64,000 nt of DNA from Clostridiaceae bacterium (GCA_003553525.1 PWEO01000047.1:1-64000), one strand, 5' to 3'; positions 8,548 to 17,051 are shown, counted from the stretch's first letter. Notes: generated from the sequence alone by a model not told the origin. Made by a program: numbers and translations.

Positions 8548-9221
8548 GCTTTTATACATTTCCCGATAATTTTCAATTCATTGTTTTGCTTAGCTATAGC
8601 ACTTTCCTTGTCTAATCCTTGAATTAATGAAACTTTCCCGCCACCTTCCTTTCGAAGCTTTCGAATCGTTCGTCCTTTTTCCACATTGATTAGGTAAAAA
8701 GCACCATTTTCAATTTCCTGGGTATCTAGTACAGTGACCACATCTCCTTTTTTAATCCGAAATCCTTGCAAGGAATTATCAGTTACCTCAATAAAAAACA
8801 GTTTATCAGGGTGGTATCCTTCTACTTTATTTCCAATGAGAGGAAGGGATTTTTCCGCCACCACCTTTTTATTATCCATACGCTGTACCGGATAGGTTTT
8901 TACTAGGTTGCCCAAGGCTTTTTGCCATGCTCCCGTGGGTTTTAGATCATAATTTTGCAGTTTCTCTTTAGCTGTTACTTTTTGTTTGAACGATTTATTC
9001 CCGGATTCCTCTTGTAAAGTCTTTTCAGGCATACTCATAAAATCCATAGTTTTCCCTAGTTTTGTTAGTATTTTTTCCGCAACATCCTCTTTGATAACTT
9101 TTTTACCAGATTCAATATCCCGAAGATAGTTTTCGGATATTCCACATTTCTTTGCCAAGGCTTTCTCCGATAAATTGGCTTGTACCCTTGCTATTTTAAT
9201 TTGTTCAGCTAGCCGATTCAT
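8532..9221 (-). CDS. XRE-type transcriptional regulator with S24/LexA-like C-terminal domain
   Basis: The 229-residue protein has an N-terminal helix-turn-helix (about 4-58; LAEQIKIARVQANLSEKALAKKCGISENYLRDIESG). A flexible middle follows, then a LexA/CI-fold C-terminal domain (about 125-229; FFIEVTDNSLQGFRIKKGDVV). Ser150 occupies the nucleophile position. The general-base lysine position appears to hold Arg187 (TIRKL), and no Ala-Gly cleavage bond is visible in the linker, so I infer it is not self-cleaving. It would then act as a dimeric sensor/repressor. It is divergent from the 9493 gene, whose promoter carries a tandem repeat that could be its operator. A GAGGTGAT site fits the ATG. Confidence 0.82.
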   Translation of the reverse strand: MNRLAEQIKIARVQANLSEKALAKKCGISENYLRDIESGKKVIKEDVAEKILTKLGKTMDFMSMPEKTLQEESGNKSFKQKVTAKEKLQNYDLKPTGAWQKALGNLVKTYPVQRMDNKKVVAEKSLPLIGNKVEGYHPDKLFFIEVTDNSLQGFRIKKGDVVTVLDTQEIENGAFYLINVEKGRTIRKLRKEGGGKVSLIQGLDKESAIAKQNNELKIIGKCIKAEFSL

Positions 9222-9338
9222 ATTATCACCTCATTTTTATGTCTTATACATATTTTATCACGATCACTTACCTTTCTCCAGAGCCTATTACATCATATTT
9301 TTTAGTATTACTTCGCAATGAACCTCAACTACTACTTT

Positions 9339-9364
9339 CGAATCCGTACCGAATCCGTTATAAT
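9339..9364 (+). promoter_or_regulatory. Promoter -10 with tandem CGAATCCGT operator candidate
   Basis: CGAATCCGT occurs twice, at 9339-9347 and 9350-9358, 11 bp apart (one helical turn). The second copy abuts a perfect TATAAT at 9359-9364. The -35 region is poor (TTTCGA). A 7-bp stem-loop (TTGTATT-TCAT-AATACAA, 9434-9451) lies in the predicted leader of the downstream gene. The arrangement suggests a regulated promoter. Confidence 0.5.
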
Positions 9365-9492
9365 ATACTAAAGATCCTTCTGAAATAAATGTTCTACAAA
9401 ATATTTATTCGAAGCTGTCTACATACTCCAGCGTTGTATTTCATAATACAAAATCTGAGGTTTGAGTGTCGGGACCTTGTAGGAGGTAGAAT

Positions 9493-9948
9493 ATGAGTAG
9501 TTTTCATTGGTTACAGGATTTAGTAAATTACTTGGAAAAACATTATAAAAGGACTCTTTACACCCATGAATCCATAATAAACTATAATTTTGACTCTTAT
9601 ATTGAGCAACGACAGAGCCCGAGTTTTTCTCAGAAGCTGCTTTACATTTTATCCGAAAAAGACCTTGATGATCCGGAAGTGTATAAAGGTGCGGGCATCG
9701 ACCGAAAACATTTTTCAAAAATACGGTCAAACCCTTCTTATCAACCGAAGAAAAAAACCGCCTTTGCCCTATGTCTTTCTCTCCGGTTAGATCTTAGTGA
9801 AGCGGAGACACTTTTACGCTCGGCAGGTTATTCATTTTCTAGCAGCCAGACCTTGGACCTTGTTGTTCAATACTGTATTGAACACAAAATTTATGATCTT
9901 CAGGAAGTCAATTATGCTCTTAATCATTATGGACTCGATCACCTGTAA
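9493..9948 (+). CDS. HTH-like protein of the type often fused to macro domains; function unknown
   Basis: The 151-residue protein has a variable N-terminal helix pair, then a conserved block from about residue 45 to the end (SFSQKLLYILSEKDLDDP, EVYKGAGIDRKHFSKIR, KTAFALCLSLRLDLSEAETLLRSAGY, LVVQYCIEHKIYDLQEVNYAL). I recognise this block from Firmicutes hypothetical proteins and, from memory, as a C-terminal module attached to macro-domain proteins. It resembles a lambda-repressor-like fold, so DNA or partner binding is likely but unproven. The AGGAGGT site is eight bases before the ATG. It is divergent from an XRE/S24 regulator and stands upstream of a nicotinamidase-like hydrolase, which hints at an NAD-related theme, an inference only. 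Confidence 0.65.
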   Translation: MSSFHWLQDLVNYLEKHYKRTLYTHESIINYNFDSYIEQRQSPSFSQKLLYILSEKDLDDPEVYKGAGIDRKHFSKIRSNPSYQPKKKTAFALCLSLRLDLSEAETLLRSAGYSFSSSQTLDLVVQYCIEHKIYDLQEVNYALNHYGLDHL

Positions 9949-9987
9949 TATCAATTCTTTGAATCCCTGTAAAACATCAGAATTTTC

Positions 9988-9996
9988 TGGTATACT
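9988..9996 (+). promoter_or_regulatory. Extended -10 promoter for the nicotinamidase-like gene
   Basis: TGG-TATACT forms an extended -10 (TGnTATACT) 48 bases before the ATG of the 10044 gene. No convincing -35 is present, which is normal for extended -10 promoters. Confidence 0.45.
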
Positions 9997-10043
9997 ATGG
10001 GTAGGAAGATTATTTTTTTCGTAATAAATAGGAGGGGTTTTTC

Positions 10044-10586
10044 ATGAAGAAAAAAGTTTTAGTTGTGATTGATTATCAACAGGACTTTGTCACCGGTAGC
10101 TTAGGTTTTAATGAGGCAGAAAAATTAGACTCCATTATCTGTGAAAAAATTGTAAGCTATAAGGATCATCAGGTTTTTTATACCTTAGATACCCATGATG
10201 AAGAATATTTAGAATCCTTAGAGGGAGAATCACTACCTATTGAGCACTGTATTAAAGGAACTAAAGGACATGAGGTGTATGGCAAGACGAAAAGATGTCT
10301 TGATGAGGTACGGGCACAACCCTTGGAAAAACGTAGCTTCGGGATTCATCCTCAAGAACTCCACGAACAATGTTTTGATTTTTATGAAGACGAGTTAGAG
10401 TCCATCGAGTTAGTCGGTGTGGTAACCAATATCTGTGTGATTTCCAATGCTATCGTTCTTAGAACCATGTATCCTGAGGTAAAAATCATTGTAGACAGCA
10501 ATGCTACTGCATCACCGGACAGGGAACTTCATGAAAAAGCACTGGATGTTTTGGAAGGTCTTCATATTACTGTTATAAACCGGTAA
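10044..10586 (+). CDS. Isochorismatase-family cysteine hydrolase, probably nicotinamidase
   Basis: The 180-residue protein has the Asp10-Lys96-Cys131 triad of the family (VVIDYQQDF; EKRSF; GVVTNICV). It also has a putative metal site Asp49, His51 and His68 (LDTHDE; LPIEHCIKGTKGHEVYG). The H-C-xxGTxG stretch and the metal ligands are characteristic of nicotinamidases such as PncA rather than of isochorismatases, so deamidation of nicotinamide to nicotinate in NAD salvage is the likely reaction. The cis-peptide segment after the lysine fits the fold. A GGAGGGG site precedes the ATG and a hairpin terminator follows. Confidence 0.85.
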   Translation: MKKKVLVVIDYQQDFVTGSLGFNEAEKLDSIICEKIVSYKDHQVFYTLDTHDEEYLESLEGESLPIEHCIKGTKGHEVYGKTKRCLDEVRAQPLEKRSFGIHPQELHEQCFDFYEDELESIELVGVVTNICVISNAIVLRTMYPEVKIIVDSNATASPDRELHEKALDVLEGLHITVINR

Positions 10587-10604
10587 AGTATAAGAACTAT
10601 AAAA

Positions 10605-10636
10605 AAAGGAGACCGATGGTCTCCTTTAATTATTTA
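10605..10636 (+). terminator. Intrinsic terminator of the nicotinamidase-like gene
   Basis: AAAGGAGACC pairs perfectly with GGTCTCCTTT across a GAT loop and is followed by TAATTATTT. The A-run on the other side allows weak activity for the convergent HD gene too. Confidence 0.85.
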
Positions 10637-10657
10637 ATATTACATATAGTTTTAAAC

Positions 10658-11173
10658 TTATACAGCAATAAAACTTAAAGTCTGTTGTAGTTGATAGAAC
10701 CGAAGTTGTAAACTTTGCTTGTTAAAGAATCCTTCTTGGTATTCCTTTACAGCATAGTACTTATCAACCATTGTAACAATCCAGCTTTCCTTATATTTCG
10801 GCGGAACGATGGTTGTAGGAAACATATGCTTTTTGATTATATCCGCTTCCATATCACTTACGTCAAAATATTTTCTTGCATTTTCAAGTGCCAATCTCGG
10901 ATGAGATACCGCATGGGATTGTCTCATATATTTCAGGTTCCGATTTCCTTTTGTTCTCCAGTCATAAAGAAAAAAATCATGGAGCAAAGCACCTCTAGCG
11001 ATGGCGCGATAATCCAAATTTAGCTTTTTTGCTATTTTATAAGATCGAAAGGACACTTCTAGGGAATGCTCGAAAATACTTCCTTCATGATGTCTAATAT
11101 CCTTCGATTGCATAAACACTTCGTGGTTTAAGATATCTTTTGTAATCTCGTAGTATTCTGAATTTCTGCTCAA
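10658..11173 (-). CDS. HD-domain putative phosphohydrolase
   Basis: The 171-residue protein has HD-superfamily ligands in order: His36 (IFEHSLEVS), His65-Asp66 (GALLHDFFLYDW), and His/Asp residues in SHPRLALENA, IIKKHMFP and TMVDKYYA. The spacing matches the group of small Firmicutes HD proteins often simply called HD family hydrolases. The substrate is unknown; phosphomonoester or nucleotide hydrolysis is the general expectation. An AGGAGGT site lies before the ATG. The upstream region carries an 11-bp inverted repeat (11213-11270). The gene stands alone. Confidence 0.8.
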   Translation of the reverse strand: MSRNSEYYEITKDILNHEVFMQSKDIRHHEGSIFEHSLEVSFRSYKIAKKLNLDYRAIARGALLHDFFLYDWRTKGNRNLKYMRQSHAVSHPRLALENARKYFDVSDMEADIIKKHMFPTTIVPPKYKESWIVTMVDKYYAVKEYQEGFFNKQSLQLRFYQLQQTLSFIAV

Positions 11174-11212
11174 TATATGGACCTCCTAGGTTTAGTATGT
11201 CTTCGTAAAATT

Positions 11213-11270
11213 GTATTATGTAATCGAACTTCGTAACTTTTTCTCTTTTTAATCACAGTTTACATAATAC
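11213..11270. repeat. Perfect 11-bp inverted repeat upstream of the HD gene
   Basis: GTATTATGTAA at 11213-11223 and its exact complement TTACATAATAC at 11260-11270 have centres 47 bp apart. The half-site sequence is itself AT-rich but not simple. It lies in the presumed promoter region of the HD gene, so it may be an operator pair. Confidence 0.45.
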
Positions 11271-11342
11271 TAGGATTATTGACTTTTGTCAAGGAAATCC
11301 AGTGTGCTTTCTGAGAAATTTATATTATTTTTTTGTTAAGTA

Positions 11343-12950
11343 TTATTCTTTCCGATAAACGACTTTGCCATCTACGATGGTGATTGTCACTTGGGTATTT
11401 GGAATATCAGCGGGATCTATGGTAAATATATCCCGATCTAGTACAACCAAATCTCCATAATAACCTGGAAGAAGTTTCCCCTTGATATCTTCTTGAAATT
11501 GATTTCTTGCTCCCTGGTAGGTGTAAGCATCCACCGCTTCTTCCACCGTCATTCGTTCTTTTGGTTGATAACCCCCTTCAGGGTACCCCGTATGATCCAT
11601 GCGAGTTACAGCAGCGTAAATGTTTCGAAAAGGGTTGGAATCTTCCACCGGCGCATCGGTTCCGATACTGATCAGTGATCCTTGCTGATATAGAGTGTTA
11701 AAGGCATAGGAGGTTTTTGCAAGTTCTTCTCCTACACGTTTTTTCACAATATGAAGGTCATAATCTAAAAAGACCGGCTGAGCCATTACAGAAATGTCTC
11801 TTTTTACGATACGATCCAATTGCTCTTTTGTGGTAATCTGATTGTGGACAATCCCGTGGCGTAAAGTATTATCTTTGCCTTGTAAGACGTTTTCATAGGC
11901 ATTTAATACACTTTCCACTGCTCCATCTCCAATGGCATGGGTTATTACGGGAATGCTGTGTTCATGAGCCAGTCGAAATAGATCTTGAAGCTCATGATCC
12001 TCCAAGGCTTCAACTCCTTTTGTCGTAGGATCATCGGCATAAAATTTACTTAACAGAGCCGTTCTGCCTCCCAGCGAACCATCCTTAAAAAGCTTTAGAG
12101 ATCCTTTTTGATAAAACCCGTCCAGATACTTACCATTTTTGTATTCTGTCTCCAAGTATCTTCGAAAGTTTTTTATTTCTTGAAAATTAAACTGATGTCG
12201 GTATCGAAGAGGAAGAGTTTTTTCTTCATAAACTTCCCTAATCCAGTCAAAGGTTTTTTGAAAATCTTCACCGGAAACATCGCAGGACTGAACGGAAGTG
12301 ATCCCTTGACTAAGGACATACTTTCCCGCTTGAATAAACTGATTTTTTTTCTCAGCCTTGCTCTTTTGTGATATAGACTTTGCCAGAATATAGGTGGCAT
12401 TTTCTGTGACCACGCCACTCAAGATTCCTTCAGGACTTCGTTCGATAGTTCCTCCGGGTATTTGGGTGTCTTCTTTTATGCCGGCCATTTCCATCGCTTT
12501 AGTGTTCCCTACAGCTACGTGACCACAAACCCTCTCATAAACAATGGGAATGTCAGCGGAGATCAAATCCAGATCTTCCCGTCTTGGTAGCCTTAACTCT
12601 CCTGTTTTAAAGAAGTCCTGATTCCATCCTCTACCGTGAATTCCCTTGACACTACCACTATTGGATAGATAAGTCTTACCCCGTTCAATGATCTCATCGA
12701 TGGATGTGGCGCCGTTGAGATTGCAACTATTCATAGCCTCGCCTAATAAAAAAAGATGCAGATGGCTGTCATTGAAACCCGGTAGAACGGTTTTTCCCCC
12801 AAGATCCAACACTTCATCCTGAGGCCTGCGGGTAGTGATAACCATCTCAGTAGTACCTACAGACTCTACAAAACCTTCTTTTAAAGATAGGGCTTCTTCA
12901 AATCTTCCTTTTTCCAAATATATTTTCCCGTTGATTAGTAGGGTTCTCAT
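11343..12950 (-). CDS. Amidohydrolase (YtcJ-like, amidohydrolase family 3)
   Basis: I choose the ATG ending at 12950, eight bases after a GAGGAG site; a GTG three codons upstream overlaps that site. The 535-residue protein has a composite beta sandwich at both ends and a TIM-barrel core. Metal-site landmarks are NDSHLHLF, the probable carboxylated lysine in KLFKDGSLGGRTALL, ITHAIGDGA, RHGIVHNQ and GTDAPVEDSNPF. Family members hydrolyse amides, often N-acyl or formyl derivatives; the substrate cannot be read from sequence. No signal peptide is present, so it is cytoplasmic. It is monocistronic, after the glyS terminator. Confidence 0.9.
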   Translation of the reverse strand: MRTLLINGKIYLEKGRFEEALSLKEGFVESVGTTEMVITTRRPQDEVLDLGGKTVLPGFNDSHLHLFLLGEAMNSCNLNGATSIDEIIERGKTYLSNSGSVKGIHGRGWNQDFFKTGELRLPRREDLDLISADIPIVYERVCGHVAVGNTKAMEMAGIKEDTQIPGGTIERSPEGILSGVVTENATYILAKSISQKSKAEKKNQFIQAGKYVLSQGITSVQSCDVSGEDFQKTFDWIREVYEEKTLPLRYRHQFNFQEIKNFRRYLETEYKNGKYLDGFYQKGSLKLFKDGSLGGRTALLSKFYADDPTTKGVEALEDHELQDLFRLAHEHSIPVITHAIGDGAVESVLNAYENVLQGKDNTLRHGIVHNQITTKEQLDRIVKRDISVMAQPVFLDYDLHIVKKRVGEELAKTSYAFNTLYQQGSLISIGTDAPVEDSNPFRNIYAAVTRMDHTGYPEGGYQPKERMTVEEAVDAYTYQGARNQFQEDIKGKLLPGYYGDLVVLDRDIFTIDPADIPNTQVTITIVDGKVVYRKE

Positions 12951-13047
12951 CGTTTTCACTCCTCATTCATTTTATTAGTAATTTCTCTTACTTCCATCTT
13001 TTCACATTTTCTTCTTTACGTTAAAGTATATCACGGAGCTTACATAA

Positions 13048-13073
13048 GAAAAACCCCAGTCTCCTGGGATTTT
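13048..13073 (-). terminator. Intrinsic terminator of glyS
   Basis: On the minus strand AAAATCCCAG pairs with CTGGGGTTTT (one G-T pair) across GAGA, followed by TTCTT. It lies 45 bp beyond the glyS stop. Confidence 0.85.
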
Positions 13074-13117
13074 CCTTTTATTACTTAGTAATAAAATTTT
13101 CATAAATTAATATTTTG

Positions 13118-14500
13118 TTAGTACTTTAACTTCTCATCCAGATAAGCTTCCAAATCCGAAATTTTAATCCGTTCCTGTTCCATGGTATCCCGATCCCGTA
13201 CGGTAACCGCATTGTCTTCTTTTGAGTCAAAATCATAGGTAATGCAAAACGGAGTTCCTATTTCATCCTGTCGACGATATCTTTTACCAATACTTGCCCG
13301 CTCATCATAGTCCACGGCAAACTTTCCTGCTAAGCTTGAGAACAGGTCCTCCGCCTCAACTTTCAGCTTCTTCGTAAGGGGAAGAATTGCGGCTTTATAA
13401 GGGGCTAATTTGGGGTGAAGCTTTAATACGGTTCTATGGTCCCCCTCTATTGCTTCTTCCTCTAAGGCATCAATCAAAAATGCCAGAGCTACCCGGTCCA
13501 GTCCTAAAGAAGGCTCAATACAGTAGGGGACATACTTTTCATTGGTATGAGGGTCTTGATACTCCAAATCCACACCTGAATGGTTGCTATGCTGTCTAAG
13601 ATCAAAATCCGTTCGATCTGCAATTCCCCATAGTTCTCCCCAACCAAAGGGAAACTTAAATTCAATATCCGTTGTGGCGTTACTATAGTGAGATAATTCT
13701 TCCTTTTCATGTTCCCGAAGTTTAATGCTGGATTCTTTCATATTTAAATCCAACAACCAGTTTTTACAGAATTCCAACCAGTAGTCAAACCACTCCAAAT
13801 CTTTTCCAGGTTCACAGAAAAATTCCAGTTCCATTTGTTCAAACTCTCGGGTTCTAAAGGTGAAGTTACCCGGAGTAATCTCATTTCTAAAGGACTTTCC
13901 AACCTGACCGATGCCGAACGGAATCTTCTTTCTTGAAGTTCGTAGAACGTTTTTAAAGTTTACGAATATTCCCTGAGCGGTTTCCGGTCGAAGGTAAATT
14001 TCCGTGCTGGAATCCTCGGTAACGCCTTGAAAAGTTTTAAACATCAAATTAAACTGTCTTATATCCGTATAATCGTTTTTTCCACATTTTTCACAGGCAA
14101 TTCCTTCTTCTTTAATAAAGCTTACCATCTCTTCATTGGTCCAGCCTTCTACATTCATTTCCTTGCCTGCTTTATGAATATGTTGTTCTATGATTTGATC
14201 AGCACGAAATCTTGCCTTGCAAGCTTTACAGTCGATTAAGGGATCGTTAAATCCACCGATATGGCCTGAGGCCACCCACGTCTCCGGGTTCATTAGTATG
14301 GCGGAGTCCAGCCCCACATTGTTAGGGTTTTCCTGAATGAATTTTTTCCACCAGGCATCTTTTATATTTCTCTTCAGCTCTGCACCAAGGGGCCCATAGT
14401 CCCAAGTATTTGCTAAACCTCCATATATTTCCGATCCAGGGAAAATAAAACCTCGTGATTTACATAGGGCAACAATTTCTTCCATGGTTTTTTCTTTCAT
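13118..14500 (-). CDS. glyS: Glycyl-tRNA synthetase, alpha2 homodimeric type
   Basis: The 460-residue protein is the dimeric (eukaryote/archaea-like) class II enzyme, not the alpha2beta2 bacterial form. N-terminal [18 protein letters not shown] and [11 protein letters not shown] match this type. Motif 2 is [24 protein letters not shown], motif 3 is [10 protein letters not shown], and the C-terminal part is an anticodon-binding domain. Cysteine pairs CKACKARF and CEKCGK suggest a zinc-binding insertion. Expression is governed by the glycine T-box upstream, in the 457-base gap after recO. An AAGGAGG site fits the ATG. Confidence 0.96.
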   Translation of the reverse strand: MKEKTMEEIVALCKSRGFIFPGSEIYGGLANTWDYGPLGAELKRNIKDAWWKKFIQENPNNVGLDSAILMNPETWVASGHIGGFNDPLIDCKACKARFRADQIIEQHIHKAGKEMNVEGWTNEEMVSFIKEEGIACEKCGKNDYTDIRQFNLMFKTFQGVTEDSSTEIYLRPETAQGIFVNFKNVLRTSRKKIPFGIGQVGKSFRNEITPGNFTFRTREFEQMELEFFCEPGKDLEWFDYWLEFCKNWLLDLNMKESSIKLREHEKEELSHYSNATTDIEFKFPFGWGELWGIADRTDFDLRQHSNHSGVDLEYQDPHTNEKYVPYCIEPSLGLDRVALAFLIDALEEEAIEGDHRTVLKLHPKLAPYKAAILPLTKKLKVEAEDLFSSLAGKFAVDYDERASIGKRYRRQDEIGTPFCITYDFDSKEDNAVTVRDRDTMEQERIKISDLEAYLDEKLKY

Positions 14501-14719
14501 TGTCCTTTCCTCCTTGTACTATAGGTTTTGGCTCTTGAATTTAAATAACCTAATCCTAGTAATTCGCATAATTTTGTTATCACTAATTAGATTAAAATAA
14601 TAAAACACAAAGCGCTCTGCAAAATGATCATTTTATTAATGATAAATCTAAAAATAATTATACTGATTATGATTTATCGCTGGATAGATCCGATAAAACA
14701 CCCTTCTAATAGAATCCAT

Positions 14720-14915
14720 AAAAAAACTCCCCCCCCTAATCCAACGATTAGGGACGAAAGATGATTTCCGCGGTTCCACCCTAGTTGATGCAAAAGCATC
14801 CCCTTTAATAACTACTACGACTCCAAAGCGCCCTTCTTTTTCGGGTTGCATGGAGCTTACACGATCCTCCACTCGCTGAACCACTTCCGAAAAATACTCC
14901 TCTTTATCTTTATCG
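14720..14915 (-). ncRNA. Glycine T-box leader with terminator (tRNA-sensing riboswitch of glyS)
   Basis: On the minus strand the leader contains a GATAAAGAGGAGTA-type stem I base and a stem I arm ending in AAGGGCGC, where GGC is the probable glycine specifier. The invariant T-box AGGGTGGAACCGCGG is at 14768-14782. A 15-bp hairpin with one mismatch (14 pairs, arms around GTTG) then runs into seven T residues (14720-14760). Uncharged tRNA-Gly should favour the antiterminator. About 220 bases separate the terminator from the glyS ATG, longer than usual; I see no gene in them. The specifier assignment is by eye and by the identity of the downstream gene. Confidence 0.92.
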
Positions 14916-14932
14916 CTGTTTGATTAATCTTT

Positions 14933-14961
14933 AAGATATCAAAGATTATAAATTCTGTCAA
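14933..14961 (-). promoter_or_regulatory. Promoter of the T-box/glyS transcript
   Basis: On the minus strand TTGACA (14956-14961) and TATCTT (14933-14938) are spaced by 17 bp. The -35 is perfect. The element overlaps the last codon of recO, so glyS can be transcribed independently of the phoH-recO operon. Confidence 0.7.
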
Positions 14962-15713
14962 TAGTCTCTCCTGATTTTGCTAAGGAAATCCAGACTTTTG
15001 AAGTTTGTTCTATCCAAATGAATCATCATATATCGCAGGAAAACGTCATCCAACTCTTTGATCAATGTTGGATGAACTTTTAATTCTTTTAAATCCTCAA
15101 TATCTATAACCATTAAAAAATTCGCCAGTCGAATGGTCTTTTTTGACAAAGGCTTTGCAATGCCGGAACTATTTCCCTGACAATGCTGACAAAGAAGACC
15201 TCCTTCTTCCATATTTAACAGCCAACGTGAAGAACTGCCCGTCCCGCATTGGTTACATCCTTTTAAGTAGGGCTCATATCCGCTGTATTTTAAAAACTGC
15301 AGTAAAAAGCGAAGTATATGCAGGGATAAATCTCCCTTCTTTCGCTCTAGGGCTCCAAGAGACTCTTCAAACAATGTGAATAATCTGTTGTTACTTTGTC
15401 CTTCAATGGTAACCGTGTCCACCAACTCAATAAAAAATGAAGCAATGGATAATGCGTCCAGATCCTCTCGAAGTTTATAGTGATTATGAATCGGATCTAC
15501 ATTGTTTAAAGTGTACATAGACTTTCCTTTGTAGAGAACAAAATCGCTGTAGCAAAGAGGTTGAGCCCCTGCTAAATGCTGACTTTTAGAATTTCTAGCT
15601 CCACGGGCCATGACGGAGATTTTTCCCAGTTTACGAGTAAAAACCGTCAGAATACCGTCACTCTCCTTATATTTCATATTTTTTAACACAATGCCTTCGG
15701 TTTTTACCAGCAT
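14958..15713 (-). CDS. recO: DNA repair/recombination mediator RecO
   Basis: The 251-residue protein has an N-terminal OB fold (about 1-80; TEGIVLKNMKYKESDGILTVFTRKLGKISVMARGARNSKS is split across the first strands). A helical domain follows, with a zinc site from Cys153, Cys156, Cys175 and Cys178. RecO works with RecF and RecR to load RecA on SSB-coated single strands. It follows era after nine bases with an AGAGG site and is the last gene of the phoH-to-recO operon. Confidence 0.95.
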   Translation of the reverse strand: MLVKTEGIVLKNMKYKESDGILTVFTRKLGKISVMARGARNSKSQHLAGAQPLCYSDFVLYKGKSMYTLNNVDPIHNHYKLREDLDALSIASFFIELVDTVTIEGQSNNRLFTLFEESLGALERKKGDLSLHILRFLLQFLKYSGYEPYLKGCNQCGTGSSSRWLLNMEEGGLLCQHCQGNSSGIAKPLSKKTIRLANFLMVIDIEDLKELKVHPTLIKELDDVFLRYMMIHLDRTNFKSLDFLSKIRRDY

Positions 15714-15722
15714 AGGCGCCTC

Positions 15723-16619
15723 TTAGGAGTCATCCCGATAACCGAAGTTTCGAAGCATGGTGTTTTGATTTCGCCAACCCTCTTTAACTTTTACCCAAAG
15801 TTGAAGGTTGACCTTAGTTCCAAGGAACCCTTCAATATCTTCCCTTGCAGCTTTTCCAATTCCCTTAAGTTTTCGTCCGTTTTTCCCGATGATAATGCCT
15901 TTATGGCTGTTTCGTTCACAATAAATATTGACCTCTAAGTCCACTAGAGCTTTATTCGGCCGCTCTTTCATGGAAACCACTTCCACGGCTACCCCATGGG
16001 GAATTTCCTGTTCCGTATAGTGAAGGACTTTTTCCCGAACCAACTCTCCGATTATCGCCCGCTCCGGCTGATCGGTAATCATACCGTCTGGAAAATACTG
16101 GGGACCTTCAGGTAGATACTCTTTAATCTCTTCTATAACCCGTTGAAGATTCACCCCTTCTAAGGCGGAAATAGGAATAATGCTTTCAAAAAGCTCCATA
16201 TCCTCATATTGCTTTACAATGTTTTTTACGGAGTCTTGATCGGTTTTATCAATCTTATTGATCAAAAGAATTTTTGGTGTTCGGATTTTTTTCAGTTCTT
16301 CTAGAATATATAGATCCCCACCTCCTAAACGATCACTCTCATCCACCATAAACAGGATCACATCCATGTCCCGAAGACTGGCCTTAGCGGTTTTCACCAT
16401 AAATTCTCCAAGTTCCGTCTTAGGTTTGTGAATGCCCGGTGTATCCAGAAAAACAATTTGTAAATTTTCTTCCGTATACACACTTTGAATACGATTTCTT
16501 GTGGTTTGAGGTTTGTCGGACACAATGGCAATTTTCTCTCCTACTAACTGGTTCATCATTGTAGATTTCCCCACATTAGGTCTTCCGATAATGCTTACAA
16601 ATCCTGACTGATAGCTCAT
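15723..16619 (-). CDS. era: GTPase Era, 30S ribosome assembly
   Basis: The 298-residue protein has an N-terminal G domain (about 1-170) with GRPNVGKS (G1), a DTPG switch II motif, and NKID (G4). A C-terminal KH domain (about 200-285) contains the IIGKNGRKLKGIG RNA-binding loop. It binds the 3' end of 16S rRNA during small-subunit maturation. Its ATG overlaps the cdd stop (16616-16619), indicating coupling. Close linkage with ybeY and recO matches the common Firmicutes order. Confidence 0.97.
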   Translation of the reverse strand: MSYQSGFVSIIGRPNVGKSTMMNQLVGEKIAIVSDKPQTTRNRIQSVYTEENLQIVFLDTPGIHKPKTELGEFMVKTAKASLRDMDVILFMVDESDRLGGGDLYILEELKKIRTPKILLINKIDKTDQDSVKNIVKQYEDMELFESIIPISALEGVNLQRVIEEIKEYLPEGPQYFPDGMITDQPERAIIGELVREKVLHYTEQEIPHGVAVEVVSMKERPNKALVDLEVNIYCERNSHKGIIIGKNGRKLKGIGKAAREDIEGFLGTKVNLQLWVKVKEGWRNQNTMLRNFGYRDDS

Positions 16620-17026
16620 GCTGATCCTCCTTTATTTTCTAAATCCTTTGGTGTAAAGGATAGCGGTAAAATTTCTTCCATTGTGTATTCTTTGTATTGC
16701 TCTACAGATTTCGCTAGAATTACTTTGATTTCAAGCCCAAACTCCACTAATACCTGACGGCAAATCCCACAGGGAGCCGTAAAGGCCTTTGGATCTCCAA
16801 CGATAGCGATGATGTCGAATTCCTTCTCCCCTTCGGATATGGCTTTAAAAAGAGCGGTGCGCTCTGCGCAGTTAGTTGCACCGAAGGAAGCATTTTCAAT
16901 ATTACAACCGGTATAAACTTTACCGGAGGTTGTTAATACCGCTGCTCCTACCGGAAATTCTGAATACGGTACATAAGCCATCTTTTGAGCTTCTAAGGCC
17001 CTTTGAATCAATTCTCTGTTCGTCAT
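16616..17026 (-). CDS. cdd: Cytidine deaminase
   Basis: I start at the ATG ending at 17026, seven bases after AAAGGAGG, rather than the longer frame that overlaps the upstream gene. The 136-residue protein is the small tetrameric type. Zinc and catalytic residues are Cys53 and Glu55 in CAERTA, and Cys86 and Cys89 in PCGICRQ. TGCNIENAS binds the nucleoside. It deaminates cytidine and deoxycytidine in pyrimidine salvage. It sits between the YerB-like lipoprotein and era, overlapping era by four bases. Confidence 0.96.
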   Translation of the reverse strand: MTNRELIQRALEAQKMAYVPYSEFPVGAAVLTTSGKVYTGCNIENASFGATNCAERTALFKAISEGEKEFDIIAIVGDPKAFTAPCGICRQVLVEFGLEIKVILAKSVEQYKEYTMEEILPLSFTPKDLENKGGSA

Positions 17027-17051
17027 ATTTTTCCTCCTTTTATGTTCCTTG

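Noticed and set aside
12173-12418. 81-residue frame inside the amidohydrolase region
   Set aside because: It is an alternative frame within the conserved amidohydrolase coding sequence, with no ribosome site.
14648-14884. 78-residue minus-strand open frame in the glyS leader
   Set aside because: It lies entirely inside the T-box RNA and terminator; the conserved RNA explains the sequence.
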